Below are positions 46,802 to 58,155 of a DNA stretch of 64,000 nucleotides, one piece after another; the stretch's first letter is position 1, and each line of letters starts with the position of its first letter. The stretch lies in contig OY759274.1 of the NCBI GenBank assembly GCA_963662155.1, positions 37,246,965-37,310,964 on the forward strand, given 5' to 3'. Position numbers and translations under genes: made by a program. The notes below the pieces were generated by a model that was not told where the DNA came from, did no database searches, and saw only the letters and a list, made by a program, of their open reading frames with translations. Source of the DNA: Lamellibrachia columna. Lineage: Eukaryota > Annelida > Polychaeta > Sabellida > Siboglinidae.

Positions 46802-47317
46802 AACAATGTCTCTGGTAAATATAGCACAGGGGTTTTGCTGGCTCTAGGTCTACACCAACGTCGTGAAATCACATGTCGTCGGGGACAGCGTCGTGCTCCT
46901 GTTGAGGATTGTGTCGATAGAAGGAAAACACGGATGGTGGCAATGATTTTCGACAATGTGTAGTACGTTCCCGTCTCGCACAGAGAATTTACAACGATCA
47001 ATTTAGATATGTGGGTCGATGATTCAGGTACTGCTGTGTCTTTCGAACGTGGTAGAACGACCGTGACGCTTCACTTTCAAAGCCGAAAGCAATCGTTTTT
47101 CGAAACACGAATCTCACCAAGTTGTGGTTTGCACTGACCATATTTTGTTCTTAAAATTTTTTTTTTGGGTCGTTTTCTTTAACCTTCTTTCATACATTTT
47201 GTAGCACATAGCCGGGTATACAAAACCTGTGCAGTTAGTACCGCTTTTATATGTATTATATAGCACTTACCTACAAATGTACTGTTTTTGCTAAGAACGT
47301 ACCAGTTTAAACTAAGT
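46802..47317. other. Polinton interior, unrecognised
   Basis: Short frames only; possibly decayed sequence of other Polinton genes. No motif recognised. Confidence 0.4.
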
Positions 47318-47415
47318 AGAAACGCATAGTTCTAAGCTAAGTATGTACCAATTTTAAACCACTTCTATTTGCGCATGCGCAACCACCCGCTTCCTGAAGC
47401 GGCGACGTCTAGGTC
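47318..47415 (+). repeat. Polinton internal direct repeat, copy 2
   Basis: Second copy of 45138-45231, 2.18 kb downstream, including CGCATGCGCAACCACCCGCT and GAAGCGGCGACGTCTAGG. It resembles part of a TIR and may mark a former inner end of a nested or rearranged copy. Confidence 0.85.
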
Positions 47416-47574
47416 ATAGTGAGTGAACTAATTTGTAGCGCACCTATTGACCAAAAGTACACTGCGATTTGTAAATTTATTTGTAAACAAAATCGAAAAA
47501 ATATACAAAAACTTACCCCTATCATGTTGCTTTGTCGTAGTATAAGTACCTTGCACGCTCGTCAATTTAGTTAG

Positions 47575-48135
47575 TTGCGTAAATTTGTTATTGCAGGTCC
47601 AAAAGTAACGACTTTTGTTACACGTTCGTTAGTCCACTCTTCCACACTGATAAACTTGCCACCTAAAAAGATAACGCGGTGTTACGGGGAATGGCAGCCT
47701 CTGTACTCTACGTTCTCAACGACGACACACGCCAAAAACAGGAATTTGGCAGTTATCGACGATCTAATGTCTGAAACAGATTATAGGATCACCAAACTGT
47801 TCACCGAGAAGAGTCATCATTGCAACACGTCTGTATTGTATTTAGTGCAAAATGTATTTCCGAAAGGTAAAGAGAGTTGCACCATAAACGTAAACGCACA
47901 GTATATTGTGGTTTTTAAGAATCCTCGTGATGCATCGCAGATAACGCACTTGGCCAAACAAATGTATCCAGGTCGCACAATGTCCATGCAAGAAGCGTCC
48001 AGAGACGCAACGTCCGTACCACACGGTTATTTGTTCGTCGATCTGAAACAGACCACACAGGAACACTTGCGGCTACGCACCGATATCATACCGGAACAAA
48101 ACAATGTGCAATATGCCTACCTACCGAAGATATAA
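47575..48135 (+). pseudogene. Polinton DNA-packaging ATPase, N-terminally damaged
   Basis: This is the A32/FtsK-type ATPase that would pump DNA into a capsid. Motifs in order are AGPKVTTFV, where the family has the Walker A glycine-lysine loop, then CYGEWQPLY and LAVIDDLMSE (Walker B). Downstream are SHHCNTSVLYLVQNVF, VVFKNPRDASQI, LAKQMYPG and GYLFVDLKQTTQE. The Walker A GxGK is gone, so the product would be inactive, yet about 170 codons downstream remain open. The frame has no ATG at its start (TTG at 47575). The C-terminus overlaps the next frame by about 30 bases. Confidence 0.85.
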
Positions 48136-48452
48136 AACGGAAACACGCCGTGACACCTGTCATTCGACATTCGACAACGCTTTGTATATAAGCCTGCTCG
48201 CCAAGGCAAACCTTGCCATCGTAACCAAGGGAAACCCCGATCTCATACACTGTTTATGCGAGTGTGCGCTGAACATTTTAAAAGGGAACGTTCCACTGAA
48301 GAAACGTCAGAAGATTAAACAGAAATGACTCAAGAAAACAGGTTTCCATTAGAAAAACGTATTCTACAGAAAGAAGGTTTGATGCTGGCACTATTGGCTC
48401 CATTAGCCACGTCGATTCTAGCACAGTTAGTGGCAGCCTTGTTTCAGTCGTA
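48104..48452 (+). pseudogene. Polinton small capsid-associated protein (pX-like)
   Basis: About 115 codons with one in-frame stop at 48326. The first part contains LIHCLCECALNILKGNVPLK. The part after the stop has ILQKEGLMLALLAPLATSIL, a hydrophobic tail. A short protein with a 'lceCalNvL.GnvpL' region and a '(F/L)LgaLLaPl' hydrophobic segment commonly sits between ATPase and other genes in Polintons. Its precise role (minor virion or membrane-active peptide) is inferred. Confidence 0.68.
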
Positions 48453-48589
48453 ACGAGATGATGGAGCATGCGAAGAAAGTGGCAGTGGTGAGATAACTGA
48501 AATCGTTTGGGCATGTGGGGTGGAAGACGTTCGCTCGAGGTCTCAAGGATGTTAACACGCCTATGGATTTAGTAGGGAACCCCGATCGT

Positions 48590-49505
48590 TTGGATGTACA
48601 TGCAGACAGCTTAAAGTTAAGCGACATGTTAAGCGATGGCTGTCGTAGCAGGACACTTACACCCTACACAAACCAGTTAGACGTCGTTTCAAACATCAAC
48701 GCATCTTAGTGGGGTTGTATAAATCAGCAGTGGCAGGCAGATTTGGTTGACATTGCAAATATGAAGCAATACAACGATGGCAATACTTTCCTTTTGATTG
48801 TCATTGACGTGTTCTCAAAGAAAGCGTGGTCCGTTCCGCTGAATAACAAATCAGGATCGTCACTCACGCCAGCATTTCTTCAATTGTTAAAGGACAACGT
48901 CGGATCACAGAGCTAGCAAAAGGATCAGGGAAAGGAGTTTTTGAAGCGGGAATTCCAAGAGTTTTTAAACGAACAAGGTATCCGACATTTCACGACGCAA
49001 TTGTACTATGAAAATGCGCACGTGGAAGTATTTCACGGCAAACCAAACCTTGAGATTTCTATACGTGTTGCAGCATCTCCTGAATTCGTAGAACAACAAT
49101 TACCACATAAGTAGCGGTACGGCACCGGTGGAAGTGAATTGGACCAACCAAGAAGGTTGTACGGAAAACTAGGCTGCAATAACAATCAAACCCGGTTTCG
49201 CCAGGCAATGATCGAGTGCGAGTCAACAAAGTCAAAAAACCTTTCGAGAAGAGTTACTTACCCAACTGGAGCGAATTATTCACCGTTAAAGCAGTGCATG
49301 GTTCCAATCACCCGTTGATCGTTTGATCGACAACCAGAAGGAACGTTTTACGAACAGAAACTACAGAAAGTGTCGGTGTCGAAAGATGAACTCTAATCGT
49401 GTGGAGAATGTGTTGCAGAAACGCAAACGATGGAAAAACATACAGGTACTGGTCAAGTGGGTAGGGTATTCTGATTTTTTTAACAGCCGGTTTGATAAAG
49501 GCTAG
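48590..49505 (+). pseudogene. Polinton retroviral-type integrase with chromodomain
   Basis: The catalytic core has QWQADLVDIANMKQYNDG, LLIVIDVFSKKAWSVPLNNK, KDQGKEFLKREFQEFL and GIRHFTTQLYYENAHVEVFH; the three acidic D, D, E positions are still present. Further on, VRVNKVKKPFEKSYLPNW-like sequence and a C-terminal chromodomain (IQVLVKWVGYSDFFNSRF, about 49438-49497) follow. Stops at about 48707, 48915, 49112 and later, with frameshifts, make it non-functional. The family integrates Polintons and makes short target duplications. Confidence 0.88.
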
Positions 49506-49764
49506 CACACGCCGGCCGAGTCGTCATTCATGTAATAGAACATTCGCCGGATCCGCGCTTCGAAAACACACGTCTCGAAACGTTGGGTATTGTGTGGAAA
49601 TCCATTCTCGAAACCGGAAATCGTCTTGTTCTGTCAAGTCGTCGTTTGTACATCGTCTTAGCGGACAGTATCTACAACCTGACTACGGTAACGGCAACTC
49701 TGGACATGCGCTGTTGAGCAGTTCTCTCGGCTACCTGTTACCTAATCCATATACGAAACGCAAT

Positions 49765-50302
49765 GACGATTGCATCGTTTGATTTCTACCTGACCTTGCC
49801 TAGCAATGCATCAGTGCAATTGCATCCCGACAATACTTTGCCCACTACGTAACAGCTTTGCCGCTGCGCATAAGTCTGTCCGGTCAATGGGAATGCGGAT
49901 TGGTGGAGATCCAATGGCCGCATAGTTGATACAACGTCAGACCAGAAGATACGTGGTTCTTCCTCTCAGACAGTCGCGATACAAGTACTCGTTCCGTCAG
50001 ATGGATCGCGGTCGGTTATTACGACGGAACTGATAAACTGGTTCAAACGATAAAACATGCCCTGGTGTGTATTGCGACTGTTCGCAAGGGAAAACTGAGC
50101 TAGAGTGACATCGCCCAAAAAGTGACCTTACACGTGACACCACTTACCGCGTTCATGATTCAGTATTCGGGTTCGATGGGAGCCATACTATGTCTTGGCA
50201 ATGCAGCCATTTGTAGTCCGGCAAGTGATCCCTCGCATACCAACGTGACCTGTAACGAGGCGGAGTCCGTGGAGGAGGTGGTGGGGTCGACTTTCATTCA
50301 AT
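49765..50302 (+). pseudogene. Polinton minor capsid (penton)-like protein relic
   Basis: Begins ASFDFYLTLPSNASVQLHPD at about 49770. Then, across frame changes and stops, LSGQWECGLVEIQWPH, DTWFFLSDSRD-like and VTLHVTPLTAFMIQYSGSMG follow to about 50302. A 'sFy.tLPSnaS...fp.Nt...f...L...i.L.G.WevgL.eiqyP' start is typical of a Polinton virion protein encoded near the integrase. At least four disruptions are present. The function is inferred from family resemblance. Confidence 0.62.
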
Positions 50303-50339
50303 AAAGCAGACTCTGTGGTTAAACAGTCGGTGAAATATT

Positions 50340-50425
50340 GGTCCATCATGCGGAACATGCATATATTTGTATGAATAAAATAATCGATACGAAACGAGTG
50401 GTGTTCTCGACAATTTTATTCAAAA
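50340..50425 (+). repeat. Direct repeat within the Polinton, copy 2
   Basis: Matches 46656-46742, including GGTCCATCATGCGGAACATG and ATCGATACGAAACGAGTGGT. A fragment of polymerase coding sequence is therefore repeated outside its gene. Confidence 0.88.
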
Positions 50426-50469
50426 AGATTCTCCAAAACAGAAGTCACGTTGCGCTTGAGCAAACGGAA

Positions 50470-51034
50470 GTGGCTCCCGCACCATTTTATTCTTCACTCA
50501 GTGTATTTTCGGTCTAAGAGTAGCAAATTCGTTTTATAACATGTCGGCGCTTGTTTGCTACGCAAAATACAGATCGCATACATTTTCCCTATATGTTGCC
50601 GCTTGGGGAAGCGGGTGGTTGCGCATGCGCAACCGGATACACGCGCTGGGCGATAGTTTACGTTTTTAACACGCGAATTACTTCAGTCACTAATCGTTGG
50701 GGCTCCGTTTTATGAAGTGTAGTTGATAGACTAGTCGCTAGGGTCTACTAGCTACTAGCGCCAAAATTGTTCACCAGGAGATTGTGGTCCTTAAGCACCA
50801 GGTGGTGTGCTCGAAATAGTATGTTTATTATGCACTAGGATTGCTATTTTTTTTAAATTGGTTACAGACTGGTCGCTAGGGACACCACCCGTGCCAAAGC
50901 TACCCGCCAGATGGCGCTTCATAGCGGCAATCACAATCCGCTATGAGGTGACAGTTTGCTAGTTGGCGCAACCGTAAGTGTCTCCGGCTCCAACATTCAG
51001 GATTCTGCCTATCCTAAAGGACACGCCTACTACT
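50470..51034 (-). repeat. Polinton right terminal inverted repeat
   Basis: Inverted partner of 44574-45115. The outermost bases, read on the minus strand from 51034, are AGTAGTAGGCGTGTCCTTTA. Confidence 0.88.
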
Positions 51035-51194
51035 AATGCCAAACAGTAATAAATAAAAAAATATTTCACATTAATATATGATTTTCCACTACTAGAGTAC
51101 TCATTAAAAAGCATCAACAAATCTTTGATATTTGTAATTACCGGAATCTAGAAATGTTTTGTTTTGTCTAATGTTTCACAAATTACTTGGAAAA
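51035..51194. other. Short spacer between Polinton and unit B
   Basis: AT-rich, not matching either the sequence left of the Polinton or that preceding unit A at 28985. Confidence 0.5.
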
Positions 51195-51884
51195 TACTGA
51201 CGTCATTTTCAGTACAATTCAGACCGAAGCTCCAAAGCCTCCCTGAATAGTGCATGATGTCACTACGATAGATCCAGTCGCTGCTTTATTATGCTGTCTG
51301 AGCATACTGAATATTGTTGAACCAATAATAATAACATTGTGCCATTGATGATAATCGCTTCTCTAATAGCCTCAATGAAAAACTCCTCACAAGGTATTGC
51401 AGGACCACAAACACTGGCTCCTGCTTCCTTGTTGCTCACTCACGTTTTGTTTAAACAACCAGTGAGTGTTCACGGGTATTGATGCAGCACCACCCAAGTA
51501 ACCACAATTGATGTCAACATACAGCGTATGAGTAACGCAGCTTTGTAATCGGACAATGGCTCAGCTACAAAGACGAACTACGTAACGATCTCAAAGTAAT
51601 ACAACCCAGACGCCGTATGGACCTGAAAAAAACACCGCTATACACCTGCCAATATGATGGCAGACATGGGGGCTGTCACGAGGGCTGTATATCGACAATC
51701 ATGAGTGAATCCACGTGCATGGAAATGAGATTTACGTGAAATTGACTAGTAATGGTATCAATGTAACTGTAATGTAAAAAAAACAATTGTACGTTCTTAT
51801 ATAGCGCGGTATCCAGTCCTTGGGTCTGTTCAACGCGCTTTACACTTCATCCCCTGGCAGATCTCTTTATTCCAACGCCAATTC

Positions 51885-53660
51885 GAGGAGATGGGAGCGA
51901 AGGAGACAGCAGAGAAGGAGACGGGAAGGAAGGAGACGGGAGGGAAGGTGACGGCATGGAAGGAGACGGGAGGGAAGGAGACGGGAGGGAAGGAGACGGG
52001 AAGGAAGGACACGGGAGCGAAGGCACCACGACCGAAGGCACCAGGAGCGCAATATAGCCAGGAGACGGGAGGGAAAGGTGATATGTTGATGGGCAAGAGG
52101 GAGATGGACAATATGCTGCCTGGTGACACGACTGCGGTACAGAATGCGACGGAAGGGATCCGATGCGAGAGCTACTCCGAGGTAGTGATAGAGGGGGTGA
52201 GGAGGAGAGCGAGGGTGTATGTATGGGGATTCGATAGTCAGGAAGACTGACAGAGCACTAAACAAGGGGGCGTCGTGGTGGTTTGTTTTCCAGGGGTAAA
52301 AATAGAGGCTATCACAGAGAGGGTGGAAAAATGTGGATCCAGGCAAGGGAGGCTTTATTTTAGTACACGTAGGGCCTAACAACGCAGAGAGGGAGGGTAC
52401 AACTGCCATAGTTAGGAAATACAGGCAGTTAGTTAGAAGAGCTAAGCAGACACGGGTTGAGCAAATAATTATGTTGGGGATTCTACCATTAATGGTAAGC
52501 AGATGACAGGTGTATCGAAATTGCCGGAGGATGCCAATTAACACGTTAGTTCATCGACTTTGTAGGGAAGAGGAAGTTGGATTTGTGCATTTGTTGTGAT
52601 GTTTTGTTGGAAGGGCTGATATGTACATAAAGGATGGGTTTCATCTTCATGGAAGGGGTGCAGCAGTGTTTGCTGATGAACTGTCAGCAGCAGTCGAAAG
52701 TGGCATGGGAAGCATAAAAAATATTCTTGGCAGCAAGCATTATTTAAACTAGAATTGCAGTTGGGGTACTTAGTGGTGCCTCAAAATGGACAAGAGGCCA
52801 TTAGACAGAAAAACGAATTAAACATCATGGTAGAAGATATCACATAATTGGTATAACGGAATCGTGGACCAACAAAGATATATCAGATGCTGAATTAGAA
52901 CTGACAGGATACATAATGTTTAGGAGAGGTCGAATAGGAAGAAGGGGAGGTGGAGTCATTTTATATATTAAAAAATCTATTCGGGCTTACGAAATTAAAT
53001 TAGAAAGGGAAGCAAATTGCGATGAAGCTGTTTGGTGCAATATAGTTACAGGAAATTCGACATTAACTATTGGATTAGTTTAAGTCCAAATATAAACGAA
53101 GAGGATACAGAAAATTACAAAACGCTATAAAGGAGGTGAGTAATGGGGTGTGTATGATAATTTGAAATTTCAATCACGGACAGGTACGGGGGAGATGACC
53201 AACATTTGTTTACTTTTAATTCAGGATAGCTTCCTTACACAACACGTGCTAGAATCAACAAGGGGAGAGAATGTACAAGTTTGATTTAGTTTGTCTTCAC
53301 AAAATGAATTAGTGGACAATGTCAAAATCCAACAGCCCATGGGTAAAACTGATCATAATCAAATACATGTTGACATCAAAGTAAAATCAGAAAGTACAAA
53401 TAAAAAGAATACAAGAGAAACTTCCACAAAGGTAAATATAAAGATATGAGAAAATACTAAAGCTAGATTTGAATAACATGCTGATGAATAAGACTGAATT
53501 GAATCTTGGAACATTCTAAAATATGAAATTGAGAGCATCATTAATAAATGTGTTCCTTTAAAAAAACAAGGAAAACGGTCTAGAAAGAAACACTTGTCAA
53601 AAGAAGCTATTAGAAAAATAACGTACAAGCAAATTATGTGTAGCGTTTATAGGCGTACCA
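51885..53660 (+). mobile_element. CR1-like LINE, ORF1 esterase plus endonuclease, unit B only
   Basis: Insertion between duplicated flanks (TTCCAACGCCAA.. and ATATCCACCACA..). ORF1-like sequence (about 52140-52755) has VVVCFPGVKIEAITERVEK, AEREGTTAIVRKYRQLVRRA and KQTRVEQIIMLGILP. Then come INTLVHRLCREEEVGF and MYIKDGFHLHGKGAAVFADE, an SGNH/GDSL esterase-type domain as in CR1 ORF1. ORF2 endonuclease (about 52835-53640) has IGITESWTNKDISDAELELT, RRGGGVILYIKKSI, NHGQ, a SDHNQIH-like end and VPLKKQGKRSRKKHLSKEAI. The RT domain is missing, unusual for LINEs, which normally lose their 5' end. Multiple stops and frameshifts. Confidence 0.85.
51895..52020. repeat. 15-bp purine-rich tandem repeat
   Basis: GGGAGGGAAGGAGAC-type units, about eight copies, almost free of T on the plus strand. 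In frame it encodes a KETGGKETGRK-like repeat at the start of the LINE ORF1 region. Confidence 0.9.
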
Positions 53661-56059
<2,399 letters not shown>

Positions 56060-56795
56060 TCCTATTTTATAATAATATTAATAATAATAAACTTCTATGG
56101 CGCCTATATCCTCAGGAACATGAGCTCAGATGCACAACAAAACAGAATCATTAAGCATAATCGTGAACAGGGACGCGCAAAAGTCAGTATCAGAACGAGG
56201 GACAACCGAACATTTATGGTGGAAATGCAATTTGGAACAGATATCTCTTGAGTTTTTTTCGGAAAATAGCAATACTTTCAGATGTTTTCAAAGTGATAGG
56301 GAGTTCATTCCAGACCCTAGGCGCAGCGACAGAGATAACACGTTTACCCAAGTTAAGTTTTGTTTTAGGTACAATAAGTTGTTGTGAAATTGATGATCTT
56401 AGCTGCCTAGGGATATTTGAAAGATGCAGGAGACTAGCCAAGTAGGGTGGTTGTTGTGTAGATAGAGCACGATATGCAAGAGTGGACAGCTTAAAATTAA
56501 TTCGATAAGAAACTGGAAGACAGTGTAACTGTTTAAGTAGTGGTAGTGACGGTGAAAACCGAGGCGCCCTGAGAACCACACGTGCTAGAAAATTTTGTAC
56601 TCGTTGGAGTTTAGCCAAGTCTCTTTTAGCAATGTTATTTAGTAGTGAATTATAATAGTCAAGGCGGCTACTAATTAATGCCGTTGATATTGTTTTAGCA
56701 GTAGATAAAGATATGTGACGCCGAATTCGACGGAGATCACAAATATGATAGAAACAGGTTTACATACTTGAGAAATATGTTCTCACAGAAGAAAA
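56060..56795 (-). mobile_element. L2/CR1-like LINE 3' fragment, unit B only
   Basis: Minus-strand ORF 56618-56214 encodes the C-terminal RT region: KLQRVQNFLARVVLRAPRFS, LKQLHCLPVSYRINFKLSTL and AYRAL, then AAPRVWNELPITLKTSESIA and FRKKLKRYLF. The 3' end is AGGCGCCATAGAAGTTTATT followed by an ATT-type tail at about 56098-56068. 5' truncated. Unit A lacks it at the same place. Confidence 0.9.
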
Positions 56796-57710
56796 TAAAT
56801 GAATGGAACAAATTATATACAGATTCAGACCCGCCCTCGGGGTTTTGAAAAGGGGGGTTCTGGCGTACACAGTCAGCCGAGGATTTCTGGGATGATTTCT
56901 GAGAAAAATTACAGTTAAACCAAATTATTTCAAGGGGGTTTCGTTCGAACCCAACACCCCCTCCCCCGTGGACGGGCATGATATTGTGTAAATGCTAGCA
57001 CCGTATATATGCTTAAAAGCAAAATTGACAAATATCTCACAAAGGTGGGTTTCACATAATTTATTTCCCACAAGCGTCAACAAATATTCCACGAGTAACA
57101 CCCATAGGAAAATTGCAATGCACTGTGCCAGTGTATTGTATCGCTGATATCCTTTGTATCACCAAACAACCAGCTGCCATATAAGAGTAGTATTGTGTCG
57201 CTGGTATCCTTTACATCAGCAAACAAACAGCCAGCTGCCAGATATGAGGGTATTGTGTCGCTGGTATCCTTTGCATCAGCAAGCAATCACCTACCAGATT
57301 AGAGGAGTGGTATCTCTACCGTGAAAGACCTGTTTCTTACAAAATATACAGCGGCTTCACATATGAATTGACAGACACAGCCACCTTTCACAGACTTGTG
57401 TGTGGGTGATTATTTGATTTTTTTACTAAGGCTTTTGGATGCTGTTCCGAGTAAGTGAATTGGCATTGCGTTAGATGACAAGGCACGCGATTACAACGAC
57501 GCAGACGTAACTGATGTAGATTAATCACACAAGCCCTATTATTGAATTGTGACTGCATTAGTTGAATACCACCAGGGATTCCTAAATATATCATACCACA
57601 CAAACTATTTGTATTTAAAATGCCTACCAATATTGTAACCACTTCTGCAATATATGGCTGGTTGCTTAATTGAGGGAGTTTAAGTCAACGTATGTACACA
57701 TAAACACATA
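56796..57710. other. Duplicated upstream region of TLR4
   Basis: Collinear with 35526-36640 of unit A. A ~56-bp segment with GTGTCGCTGGTATCCTTT(A/G)CATCAGCAA is present in three tandem variant copies (57130-57290), against one in unit A. No coding sequence recognised. Confidence 0.6.
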
Positions 57711-57780
57711 TGCACACACGTGCACACACGTGCACACACGTGCACACACGTGCACACACGTGCACACACGTGCACACACA
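57711..57780. repeat. 10-bp minisatellite with six phased CACGTG sites
   Basis: TGCACACACG is repeated six times, creating CACGTG at 57717, 57727, 57737, 57747, 57757 and 57767. CACGTG is the E-box bound by bHLH factors. The 10-bp spacing places all sites on one face of the helix. Unit A has no such array at the homologous position. Confidence 0.9.
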
Positions 57781-57960
57781 AGTATGTGCGTTCGGTTTTT
57801 TGGTAAATATTTCATGATTGAAAACGCATTAATATTGGTCATCAGTTGGAAATTAAAATGGTTTTTAGCATCTTACATATGTATATTTAGCCAAGGTTTT
57901 TAGAGACACAGACACACTAACATACACCCATACACCAACAAACACATACACCCATCCACA

Positions 57961-58010
57961 AACCCATCTACACACGCAAGCACGCCCGCACACACGCACG
58001 CACGCACACA
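57961..58010. repeat. ACGC/AC microsatellite upstream of TLR4
   Basis: An imperfect run of ACACGC, ACGC and AC units about 100 bp before the TLR4 exon, homologous to 36797-36860. Confidence 0.85.
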
Positions 58011-58081
58011 TATCCATGAAGGCATGCATTATAATGTAGACCAAGATACTTATTTGAGAACAAAGAAATTCTAAGAAATAT

Positions 58082-58111
58082 CTAACAATATTGTGGCTTT
58101 ATGTTTTCCAG
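58082..58111 (+). other. Predicted branch point and 3' splice site before TLR4
   Basis: CTAAC at 58082-58086 and CTTTATGTTTTCCAG with AG at 58110-58111. Because this intron end lies within the longest open frame, the coding start must be downstream, at the ATG of 58156. Confidence 0.7.
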
Positions 58112-58155
58112 CTCATACATTCAGCAGAACGTTCACGTTCACTCTGCCGCAAGCC

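Larger units (their letters stand above)
44574..51034 (+). mobile_element. Decayed Polinton/Maverick DNA transposon
   Basis: A 6.46-kb element is bounded by long terminal inverted repeats starting AGTAGTAGGCGTGTCCTTTA. Between them lie, all on the plus strand, relics of protein-primed DNA polymerase B, packaging ATPase, a small capsid-associated protein, a retroviral-type integrase with chromodomain, and a minor capsid-like protein. Full Polintons are about 15-20 kb, so roughly two thirds is missing, including recognisable major capsid protein and protease. A LINE fragment sits near its left end. No target-site duplication: left flank CACGTC, right flank AATGCC. Confidence 0.88.

Noticed and set aside
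51891..52250. 119-codon ORF with KETGGKETG repeats as a host gene
   Set aside because: The repeat is a purine minisatellite, and the sequence continues across frames into a LINE ORF1 esterase domain; it is part of the mobile element.
51867..52544. 225-codon minus-strand ORF
   Set aside because: It is antisense to the LINE ORF1 and its Pro/Ser-rich part is the reverse translation of the purine minisatellite.
58093..58155. Upstream extension of the TLR4 reading frame by 21 codons
   Set aside because: It begins with GTG, contains the conserved splice acceptor at 58110-58111, and is not conserved with TLR3; the signal peptide begins at the ATG at 58156.
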